Shown here: piece by piece, positions 31,908 through 43,500 of the stretch
Layout: every line of letters begins with the position of its first letter
Position numbering within the stretch: the first letter of the stretch is position 1
Assembly: GCA_016946835.1 (NCBI GenBank)
Contig: JACVTC010000042.1
Coordinates: 848,001 to 912,000, forward strand
Direction of reading: 5' to 3'
Origin: Neocallimastix lanati (nom. inval.)
Lineage: Eukaryota; Neocallimastigomycota; Neocallimastigomycetes; Neocallimastigales; Neocallimastigaceae
Length of the DNA stretch: 64,000 nt
Translations under genes and position numbers: made by a program
Notes under the pieces: model-generated
What the model saw: only the letters and a program-made list of their open reading frames with translations
The model's database searches: none
What the model was told of the DNA's origin: nothing

Positions 31908-33885
31908 CTATACAGGATAAAAGCCAACTTTATTGTAACAAAAAATAGAACTAAATAATAAAACTATTTACAAAAAGTAATTGAAACCAAATAATAATAA
32001 ATATAAATAAGAATAAAAAAAAAAAGTTATATTCAATTATAACAATAAATATCTACAAAATAAAGTTTTTTTTTGTAAAATAAAGACTTTTTTTGGATTT
32101 CGAAATTTCAACTCATTTCAACGAAATTTATATTCCATAAAATTTAATGTTTATTATTATTTTTAAACGATTAGAACTTGTTATTAAAATTTTTTTAAAA
32201 AAATTTTAAGACTAAGTCTTATAAAAAAAATATTTTTTTAAAAAAAGAATTGAATTGTTAATGGAATTGAATTAACATTCATCTTATATTTAAAAAGTAT
32301 TCAATAAGGAAATAGTATAAAATAGAGATTTTTTGAAAGACAATGTGTTGTTTATACATTCTTAATGTCTTTTTATTTTTTTTTTTGTATTAAAATTTGG
32401 ATTATTTAACAATAATGAAAATTAGAATGCTGATCTGATTTGAAGTGATTAAAAAATTTTTTCAAACCAATTTTCGAAATTTCATTAAAACTTAAAAATC
32501 AACCTATTTATTTATTATCTCTATAATTGAAAGAGAATAAAATAAGAACACTATTAAAGAAAGTATAAAGTAATGTTTTCTTTGAAATTACTTTTAGTGA
32601 TGAGATTAAAAAAAAAAAAGATGAAATGATCTAAATTTTTTTTCTAATGGATTAGATTATATTCCATGTTGTACCTAAAAAAATAAATAATACAATTAAT
32701 AAATAATACTTTTTTTTTTTTTTTTTTTTTTATTTTATTATATTTTATTTTTATTATTTAATAATCCTTTCCTTAACTTTTCAAAGGCACTTATCCACAT
32801 AATTATTATAAAAATTTACGTCCATTATTTAAACTTTCTTTAATTCTAAAAATTTATTAATAAAAAAAATTAATATTAATTTTTATTGGCTGGATTTTAA
32901 AAAAATTAATTAAAAGTTTAAAAAATTATCTCCAAAAAAAAAAAAAAAAAATATTTTTTACTAATAAAATGGAAATTCTTAAAATTAACAAAAAAAAAAA
33001 ATAATAAATAAAATAAAATAAAATAAAATAAAAATATACATAATAATTAATAAGATTACACCACACTTTTAATATTTAATAATAAAATAAAAAATTCCTT
33101 TGATCAAAAAACTTATTTTTTTATAATAAAAATAATAAATAACAAATGTAAAACTTCTATTTAGTAATATTATTTTTTATTAATATTTATTATTATTATT
33201 TAATTTTATTATTATTATTATTATTATTATTGTTTTTTAGTTTAATAAAATATTAATAAAATAGAGTTTGATTGCTTATTAATATAAATTTATATAAAAA
33301 TTAACAATTAAAAAAGACCTTTTTTTAATATTTAAAAATTAATATACTAGGAATAATAAATAAATATAAATAATTAAAATTTAAATTTTACAAATTTAAA
33401 AAAATAAAAGATTAAATTAATGTTTATAAATTGATGTGTTTATATAATATATTTTGTTTAGGTTATATTTGATTATTTTTTTTTATTATTATTTCTTATA
33501 TAATTATTGTTAAATAAATAGTTATATTGTTTTAATAGAATATTTTTTTATTTTGTTTCGTATAAAAGAAATATTTTCTTAAAAGTGAAATTGGTTTCTT
33601 TTAAAAGAAAAAAAATTAACTAATCATTATCTTCATTAATTATGTAAGAGTATATATCAAATTTAGTTTAGATTTAATATTTAGAATTCAATTAATATAT
33701 TTATATTATGAAAAAATTAAATATATGAATTTTATATCATTTGGAACTTATTCTGGAGCTATTTTAATTTAATTGAAATTAGAGATTGGAAAAAAAAGTG
33801 GAATATTTATAATTTATAAAAAAAAAAAAAAAAAGATATTTAGTTTTATGTTTATTTATGGAAGAAAAGTAATAAGTTTTTTTTG
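31908..33885. other. Intergenic region between genes A and B, with gene B upstream region
   Basis: About 2 kb of A/T-rich DNA. Beyond the promoter-like block at 32102-32149, the stretch 32160-32480 is recognisably related to 44460-44790 upstream of gene A. Shared strings include CGATTAGAACTT, GAATTAACATTCA and TAAGGAAAT in the same order. A possible extra last exon of gene A (about 32674-32655, after TTTTTAG) encodes only GTTWNII and a stop. I see no other gene. Confidence 0.55.
32102..32149 (-). promoter_or_regulatory. Conserved upstream element with TATA-like core, gene B
   Basis: Copy of the element found upstream of genes A and C, lying 195-242 bp before the gene B ATG. The plus strand reads GAAATTTCAACTCATTTCAA and then CGAAATTTATATTCC. 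On the sense strand this gives GGAATATAAATTT, a TATA-like core, followed toward the gene by a TTGAAATGAGTTGAAA motif. Confidence 0.6.
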
Positions 33886-34517
33886 TTAAATTAACCTACC
33901 AGTACAATTAGTTCCACTAGAACAACTACTATATTTATCTTCGGAACCACTACATGATTCGCCATCTACATCTGTTGCATTTGTTTCTAGCGTTGTTTTA
34001 TTTACACATATATTACCTGACTTATCAGAAGCAAGTGTAAATGAATTTTTAGATACCTTAATAATAGAGTTATTAGCCCCAAAGGCACCATCACCATTAC
34101 CAATAGTTATATAATATTTTATTGTTGTTCCTGTGGTTAAGCTAGCAGTTATACTACTACCGCTAAGACAAAGAGTAGGTGTTGCACCTGTGGTGATTTG
34201 ACCATCTGTACTATTATCAGCATTACAACTTTCTGTTGATTTGGTAAGAGTAGTGGTACAACTATCATCACCACATTCCAATGTATCACCATTCTTGAGA
34301 ATATAAAATCCGATGGACTTACTTTCTAATTCGCAAGCACTCTCACCACAGTTAATTAATGTAGCATCACTGGCAGCTGCTGCATTTCTGTAATAACCGG
34401 CTGCTGAGGATCCCATAGTTACTTGGTTACAAATACCAGAGGTACATTCCACCATAACGGATCCTGCTTGAGGTCCTGTAGCAGCGACTATTGCTCCATC
34501 CTTGATTAAGTAGTATC
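33886..34517 (-). CDS. Gene A exon 13 (C-terminal exon)
   Basis: This exon starts GYYLIKDGAIVAATGPQ. It carries MVECTSGICNQV, AAGYYRNAAAASDATLINC, FYILKNGDTLECGDDSC and TLCLSGSSI, then NSFTLASDKSGNICVNKTT and CSSGTNCTG. Read through, it ends RLI and TAA at 33886-33888. A donor-like GTAGGT at 33894-33899 would instead end it at 33900 in phase 1, so the exact C-terminus is uncertain. Confidence 0.75.
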
Positions 34518-37500
34518 CTGAAAAATGAAATGGATGAAAACGTCATAGGCATATTTGTTTTATTATATTTTTAATATTTTATTCCAAAAAAAAAAAATAT
34601 CAATAGTCAATTAATATAAATTTAAATTATACAAAAAAAAAATAAAAAAAAAAAGGAAGAATAAACAAAAATAAAATAGATTCATCAAGCGTTTTTGTTA
34701 GAGAAATATTTGATAAATTGATGATTAAATATAGATTTATTAATCATTTATAAATATAAATTTTGTTGTTAAATCTTTTTACTTACCATCTGTAATAGCA
34801 TTATTCAAAACAACGGATTTTTCTGTTGCAGAAGAAGTGACTGTTACCATAGCATACTTACCAGAAGAAGTTCCAAACTTACTTCCATTGAAGTGAGGAA
34901 TAACTTTGACTTCGGACGTTAATTGAGTTGGTTCTCCAGATCCTTTGAGACACATGTAGTAGTTTCCACCATTTTCATAAAGTTTACCTATTGTTCCACT
35001 AGTACAATCACCATCTTTTGCAGCAATGGTATCTGTCTTCTTGGTACATGAGGTATCTGAGCATTCGTAATATTCCGTGGTGGTCTTAATGTAAATACCG
35101 GCTTTATCCTTTTTAGCACAGGAAGCCCCATTTGTAGAAGTACAAAGGAAGAGATAGGTACCTGCAAGTGATTCCTCATCTGGAGTACAATTTGCGGTAG
35201 AGCAATCCGTACTGGATAGGTAATAAGCATTTTCAGTACCTATTAATTAATTTTATTATTTTTTTTTAATATTTTATAATATTTTTTGAATAATTTAATA
35301 TCATATTTGAATTATTTTAGTCAAGAATTGATAAAATAATTTTGTATTAGAATATTTAAAGTAAAAATAAATCTACTTACAATGACTTCCAACTAAAGAA
35401 TTAATAGTACACGCTATAAATATTACGAAATAATGTAATAATTTTATATTTTTAAAAATATAATTAAATTTTATAAATTAATATAAAAATTAAAATTTCG
35501 TAATTTTTTTTTTTTTTAACTATTTAATATTACTTAATTGCTAATAATGATTAAATAGAAATATTTTAAATCATATAAATTATAAAATAAGAAAAACTTA
35601 CGTTCCACGTATTGACAATCACCACTGCTACAATTATATTTTGCACTACCGTTACTATCAATGGCCATAGTGGTAGGATTGACCTTGACTATTCCACTTT
35701 TGCTTTCATTCAAAGTAATGGCATTGCTACTAGCTTCCACGTATCCAAAATGATTAGCTGTACCAGCAGAACCTCCAAGTGATGGAAATTTACTTGTGGA
35801 TCCAATATCTACTAAATAATCTCCTTCTGTGAAGTCTGCCGTCTTTGTTTCATCGAGACAAAGAACACCTGAAGTAGTCAACTCACCGATGTTCTCTGAG
35901 CAAGAGGTAGCTTCTGGTGTATATTGAACACAATTGGATGTAGTCTTACAGGAAGAGTAACTTGTTTTACCAGCATTTTTAAAGAAACCTTTAGCAGGAG
36001 CAGCTGATACTGCACAAGTTACAGCGTCATTTTCACTAGTACATTTAATAAGATTTGTTGTTGAGGCGGCTCCATTAGTATAATATCCTACATCATTAGC
36101 ATTAACAGTGGCTGAAGTGCATGTGATTGTATCATCTCCAGAGCATTTAATTAATTTCGTATAGCTTTCAGAGCTTTCAGAGATTTCATCGAGATAAACG
36201 TTACTATCACTTGCCGTACTATCAGCCACACATCCAGTCCCAGAGCCACAAAGAATTAAAAATTTGGCAGCACTATCCCCATTGACATAGTATTTTGTGT
36301 TCACACCATTAGCTAGAGTGAAATACGTGCCATCACATTTAATTAAGGCACTCGTTACTGAATTTCTTATTGGATTGTTTGGGTAAACGGCATCCGCATT
36401 CTTATTTGTGTAACTGGTACAACTAACTGCACTCTCACCGTCACTGGAACATTTATGTAATTTATTGTAGTTGGAATCACTAACGTACGAGTTTCCATCG
36501 ATGTAGTAGAAAGGTCCAAGATTAGATCCATTAGCAATAGTGGCCTTTGCCACTGGAGTAGCTACTTTTGTTGCAATTCCAATTAATGGATTAGTACTAG
36601 CATCATTTCCAATGATATTTGCATTATCAATGGAGTAATAACCATCCTTATCTACGACGGCACATTTACCATCCGATTCACATTTAAAAAGTCTATTATT
36701 GGTAGTATCTAGATAGTACTTGTTCTTCAATTGAGTAAGTAATGGACCAGTACTAAATTGATAAATTAAGACATTGTCAGTGTTTACTAAATTGGTAATA
36801 TCAGTTCCATCACTAAGCTTAACACAGTCATCGGCGTTTACACACTTAAAGACATAATAACTACTATCCACTAATGTACCATCAATTGCACAGGCAGAAG
36901 ATGATGAGTATAGTCCTGCATTTCCACTTTTAAGACAGACCTTTCCACTGGCAATAGTACCTCCACCACGTTTATTACATAAACCATCAGCAACAGCTGG
37001 ATTATTAGGGTTATCACCATCTCCACATTCAGGAATAACTAATATTCCATAGTGGATTTAAGGAAAAAAAATTAGAAAAAAAAAAAAAATTAAAATTTTT
37101 TATTAATATAAATATATAAATATAAAAAAAAATATAAAATTAATTATTAAAAAAAAATACATAAATATATATAATTAACATATTATTATAATCAAGGAAT
37201 TAATTTTTTTAAAATTATTTGATATATATTATATATATTATTATATATTTTCTTTATCCAAAAAAAATTAATAAGTAATTTAAATAATAAAAAAAAAGTT
37301 CTCATATTATCTTTTCAAAAAAATTGAAATTCACTATGAATAAAATTTATTTTTATTATTTACCTGTTGCAATTCCTGGTGCTTGATAAAGAGCTGTGCC
37401 ATCTTTTCCAATTTTAACGGAGATGTATTGATCTTTGTTGAAGCCAGGGAAATCATTATCATTGGCTAATTTGAAAGATTTTGTGGATTCAGAACGAGAG

Positions 37501-40500
37501 GCATCAATCTTAATTTCTACATGAGTGGGGTCCGCATCGGTGGTGGAGACACAGAAATAAACTTTACCTCCGGAAACCTTCACCTTTCCAACTACCGAAC
37601 AAGTGGAAACATCTGCCAATTCAGAACATTGAGTACCATTACATGATATCACAGCCTTTCCAGTGGTTCCAGCTGAATTAATAAAGTAACCCTTCACTGC
37701 GGTCTTATCCTCTAATACACAACCATTGGTTTTACAGGAAATAACACTTGGTGTGGACCCAGCTTGAAGGAAATATTTAGGTGAGGCATCCGTGGCCCCA
37801 GAAGAACTAGTAATACATGAAATAGAAGGTGTGGTGACACAATGGATGAGGTTTCCTTGATTAAAGGCATCCATATGATAGCCAACTTCGGAAGAGGTAA
37901 TTGTACTGACTGCTTTAGCTGTACAGCTTCCACTGCATGAGATGATTTGATCTGCTGGTGTTGTATCCGTTACAACAGCACTACTTTTAGTGAGGTAAAT
38001 ACCATCCTCTTTATTATTTTTCATATCATGGTAACAATAAAATATTGATAATATGAATTAAATTAATAAAAGAATACGAAATGATTAATTAAATTTTAAA
38101 AAAAAAATAAAATAATAATAATAATAATAAAAAAAAAAAAAAAAAAAAAAAACAGAAAAGTCATAAATAAAATAGTGTAACAATATCACTGTTTTTTGTT
38201 AAATTATTAACTATTAATTAATTCATAAAACTAATAATTGGGAATAATTTAATGAATATATATTTGTTTAATTTTTTCTTTTATAAAATAATATATATAT
38301 TTATGTTTTTAAATGTATATATTATATCCATTCTTTTTATCTTTGACTATTTTCAAAACATTTATCTTAAAAATTATTAATATTATTTAATAGTATTTTT
38401 GCTTTTTATTTTTATTTTTTTTTTTAGTACTTTCAATGTATCAATCATTTATATTTTATTTTTTAAATCTTATTTATATGTTTGATTATCTTTTTTTTTT
38501 CTAATTTTCATAATATTCAAATAAAATATATATATATGCTTATTTTGTTTACCTGGAGTAGGATTGGCAATAATCGTTTTGTCTTCGTTCACTATCCATT
38601 GACTAACGGTTGTTCCTGTGAAGTAGACCTTACTTGAATCTAATTCGGTGGCACTTCCAGTGGCTGCCAAACAGTAGTTCAATTTACTACCATTAAGCTT
38701 AATTTTACCTATTGCCGTACAATTATCAGCTATTACATCTCCAGAAGCGCTATTATTACAATGGGAGGAATCACATTTAGTAATAGCCGATCCACCATAA
38801 ACAATATAACCTACTATTTTTAAACAATCACCTTGATTACAATTAAAGAGTAAAAGGTTCGGAAGATCAACTAAAGCGATGTCATTTAAATCTGATACTT
38901 CACGATATAAGTTGGAACTTCCTTCTTTTAAAAATGGCATTATCTTTGTGTAGGATGTGTCTTCACTAAAGCTACCGTTAGATTGAGTATAGGTCTTGAA
39001 GACTTCTGATTCTGTTTCAAGTAAATAACTAATATCAGAAGTATCTAGAATTTTTAATCATCAAAAAACAAAAACAAAAACAAAAATATATATATATGGT
39101 TAGTTAGTTAATAATGATAGATAGATAGATAGATTCATATTATAAAAATCAAATATTAATATTAATATTAAAATAACAATAAAATATTAATAATATAAAT
39201 ATTTTGAAAATTTAATACCATAAAAAAATTCAAATATTAATAAAAAAAAAAAAAATTTTTTTTAAAGTAAATAATTTAAATTTAATAATTAACAATATAA
39301 TTGATGTATTTGTGGATCGAGTTACCTTCAAAACCGGAATCTACCACAATGTAATCGGCAGTGAATTTCAACAATTTATTTGAAGACAGAGGTACTCCAT
39401 CACTGACCGTACCGACGACATAATATCCGTTGGGTGGGGTGGCTAAAGAAAGTTTAGTGCTTGTTCCCAAGCAGAAATATTTAACATCATTCTCATCCTT
39501 CACGATCTTACCAATATTGCCGGAACAGCTGGCAGCTGAGGGTGTAAAAGCAGTAGCTCCATTACTTGTATCCACTATATAATATACTCCTTCATTGCCA
39601 TCCTTAGCATAACCTGAAATTTTAGTGCATACATAATTCGTGTTACATTGATAGAGTCCAATGTTAGCGCGATCGTCTGACGTACTATATCCAATCACAC
39701 CTATTTCCTTACTGCTCGTATCGACACTTAATAGTTGGACACCAACGATGTTTGCGTCAAGAGTAAAGGAGGTTGCAGAGGACTTCACAATGAAATAAGT
39801 ATTGGCTGAGGCGGAAGTAGTAAAGATGCTAGCGTTTCCATTAGAAAGGACGTATTTCTTGTCATTGGCCAAGGCATAGGCCTTTTCACTGCCAGCTGTG
39901 GCATGGGGAACAACACAAAGCTTACCACCTTTCATAAGATTACCGACATGAGAAGCCGAGGTACATGGAACGTCTTCGATATCACTATCGTTCAGTAATT
40001 GATTATCGCCTTCCCAAGGAATAGACAAGTATTTACCATCAGCAATCTTGACGTAACCGTAGGTTCGCTCACATACACTACTTGCGCAATCAAAGAGGGC
40101 CCAATGAACAATGTCTTCTGCCGTGGCTGTTTCAGGAGAAGTCACTTCCTTGAAAATATTAGTACCCACGTCCTCATCATAGATCAATATTCCATTAATG
40201 GGTGGACTTGCAACGATGAATTCATTTGTAGCACGATTATAAACAGTAAATACATTGTCATTCTGAATGATAAACTTTACATTATCGGGAGTTCCTATAA
40301 ATATTTTTCAATTACATATTATATAGAAAAAATGGAAAATTAAAATATATAATTATTTTTTTTTTTTTAAAATATGTTATAAATTTAAATTTAGGTGCAT
40401 TATTTTATATCTCTATATTTATACTTGTTTTTAATTTTTTTTTTTAAAAAAAGAAAATAAATATTATAGGAAATATGAACAATATAATTATAATAAATTA

Positions 40501-43500
40501 ATAGTTATTTTATAAATTCTCCTCGATACTATTTTTTATCTCTTTATATTCCAAAAACAACAAAATATCTTTTTTTCTTTTTATTTTTTTTTCGAATAAT
40601 TTTTTATTTTTATTTCCAATAAAAAAAAATTACCTTCATAGGTGTGATCAACGGCAATTAAGCTTTCTGTTATTTGAATAATCTTTTTCTTTTCATTATC
40701 GGTTAATGGACTTCCAGTGGATGGACTATTGTCTGGAAAAGCGTAGTAACCTGGTTGGGAAATATCGGCCATTAGACTTGTACCATCCAAACACAAGTAG
40801 ATAGACTTTCCAATTTTGGTGATTTTACCGATGTTATTGGAACAGTCAACTGATTCAGTAATAGGATAGGCAACAGCAGAACTAGGATTAGTAAGAGTGG
40901 CACTAATAGAATAGTATTTGTTCCCGTTGATAGCATAACCACCTATTCGTGTACAAACACCGTCCTTCGAACAATCATAAAGAATTAATTTTGCTTTATT
41001 ATCGGTTTCAGCCCCCGTATCCGTAATCTGACTGGTGAGAATCTGAGCATAATTATAGGTAAGTACGGCATTTGAATCTTCATAGAGATTATCCAGAGTG
41101 ATAGAACGACTACTTGCCTTAACGACTACAAATCCAGCAGCCTTTTTGAAGACACTTGCTTCATTGTTAGTGGTTGGAACCACGTAGACATCACCATCAA
41201 CCATTGCCCCATATATTCTACTGGCTTCCTCACCACTAACAATGCAAAGTTTTCCGGTTTTGGTTAATTTATAGGTATTACCTGCGGTACATTCATCTTC
41301 TAATCCAGAAGATTCGGTTAATATTTCATTGTTTTTACCACTAGCGTATTCGGCATAATATTTGAAGTATTTATTTTCATTTTGAGACTTCATGAAACCG
41401 AAAGTCATTTCACACATGCCATGACGACAATTAAATAATTTCCAATCCGCAATATCAGTATTACTTTTTATAATAGAGGTATCCGTAAGAGAATATTCCT
41501 CATAGATATTGTACGGGGCATTAGGATGAGGTTTGTAGTTTTTCACGCCATTGAGTTGTTCATCATCTTTTTCAAAGCTGTTTGTCACTTCCCTATATTT
41601 GTAAGCATAATATTTACTATTTAATTCCATAATATAATTCTTTCCATTTTCACCTAAAAAACAAGTTTATTATCGAAAAAAAGGAAAAAAAAATAACATT
41701 ATTAGGTTTATTATTAAAAAGAAAATGTAAAGATTGAAAAAGAAAATTAATATAGTTTATATTAATAAACTATATTAAATTTTTTTTTTTTTGTTTAGTA
41801 TTTCATTAATGAAAATTTAATTTTATTTTTTTTATTCTATTTCTTTTCATTTTGATCTTTTTTTTGTTTTAAGTATTTCATGAATGAAAATTTAATTTTA
41901 TTTTTTTTATTCTATTTCTTTTCATTTTGATCTTTTTTTATTTATTTATTTTTATTTAATTATTTATTTTTTATATCAATTGCTTTATTTATATATTATG
42001 TATTTACCTTTAAAATTATTATCAACATAGATGTACTTTACATTACTGGCGGCCGTTTCTACCTTCATTAACTTGTTAGCAAGATTGGTGAAAGGGCTAG
42101 CACTTTCTCCTAGACCCATAATAAATTCTCGGTGATTGGTGGTGATCGATGAGAGATCCACTACTAACGACTCATCCACACAGAGTTTTGGTGTTTCGCT
42201 CTCCATGTATACCAGACCCAATTTATCCTTACAACCTCCTGTTGGGGGTTCACTAGCCACAGCATGAGCTCCCTTATCCTCACCCTCAGAGGAGCTAATG
42301 TAGTAGTAGGCCGGACCAGTAGTAATTCTGACATAACCAGCAATTTTTTCACAGGCACCGTTCGAATCACAGTCGTACATACGAAGATTTCTAGCCTCAC
42401 TTGCAGTCGTGAAATCTGTATCGGTTACAGCTGCAGCACTACCAATTTTCACGACATTAATACCTAAATAATACATATTCATAAAATTATATTAAGTAAA
42501 AAAAAAAAAGTAAAAAATGTTAAAAAAAAAAATAAAAAAAAAAAAATTTTCAACTACAAGTACTAATAAAATTTAAAATAATATGAAAGCAATAAGTAAA
42601 AGCGATAATATATAAGTAATAAAAAAAAAATCAAATAATCGATAATATTTTATATTTATATATATATAATTATATGTTTTTTTTTTTTTTTTTTGTATTT
42701 GTTTGAATGAAAAGTTAGCTTCTTACCTTCAGTGAAGGAAGTCAGAGTAACTTCGGTATCAGAGGGCTTGCAATGGCCGTTATTACAGAGTAATTCCATG
42801 ATGAGGTCTTCATTGGGCTCTCCAGAAGAGCCAGTTACCTTTGGATAGTTTTTATCACCTTTCTCCATGATCCGATTGGTGGAACTATCTGCATAGACAT
42901 ATTTGAGACCATTGCTGTAGGTACTGTTGAGACGAACCACCTTATCCTGGATTCCGATGATCGCATAAGCCTCATTTACTCCATGAATTCCAAAAACGTT
43001 GGCCTTTGGATCAACATTTTTATAGACAAGATAGTTTCCAGTGTTACTGCCATCGAGAACGATTGTGCTTGCCTCAGTATCATAATTGAGACAGAGAGAA
43101 ATAGTTGTATCGGTTGAGGATGAGAAAAGTTTACCTATATGTCTAGCATTGGAACAGGTTTCTAGTGTCACGGTGGAACGTTTACAGGTTATACCTATGC
43201 CATCCTCTTGACAGGTATAAACGGTCTCCTTATCGATTACGTAGTAACCAATATCATTTTGTCTCTCACATTCTACCTTTTCACCTGTACAGTAGTATAG
43301 TATACCAGATTCACCTTCTTCAGTCAAGGAAAGATCTTTACTACTAACTAAATAGTAATTATTTCTAATACCTATAGGAAGCGACATAATTAAATTAAAT
43401 TTTATTTTTAATTTTAAAAAAAAAAAATAATAATAATAATAAATAAGAAAAATCTTGTCATATCAAACTAATTATATTTAAATATCGAATGTTTAGATAC

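Noticed and set aside
34988-35230. 80-codon minus-strand frame at the place of gene A exon 12
   Set aside because: Another frame of the same segment is open over 453 nt, has the Cys and GY-type pattern, and fits both splice phases.
2314-43387. Internal Met codons at the start of each long minus-strand frame as separate small genes
   Set aside because: In each case the frame is open upstream of the Met to a TAG/AAG acceptor in phase 1 and matches a paralogous exon. These are internal exons of three large genes, not about 30 small genes.
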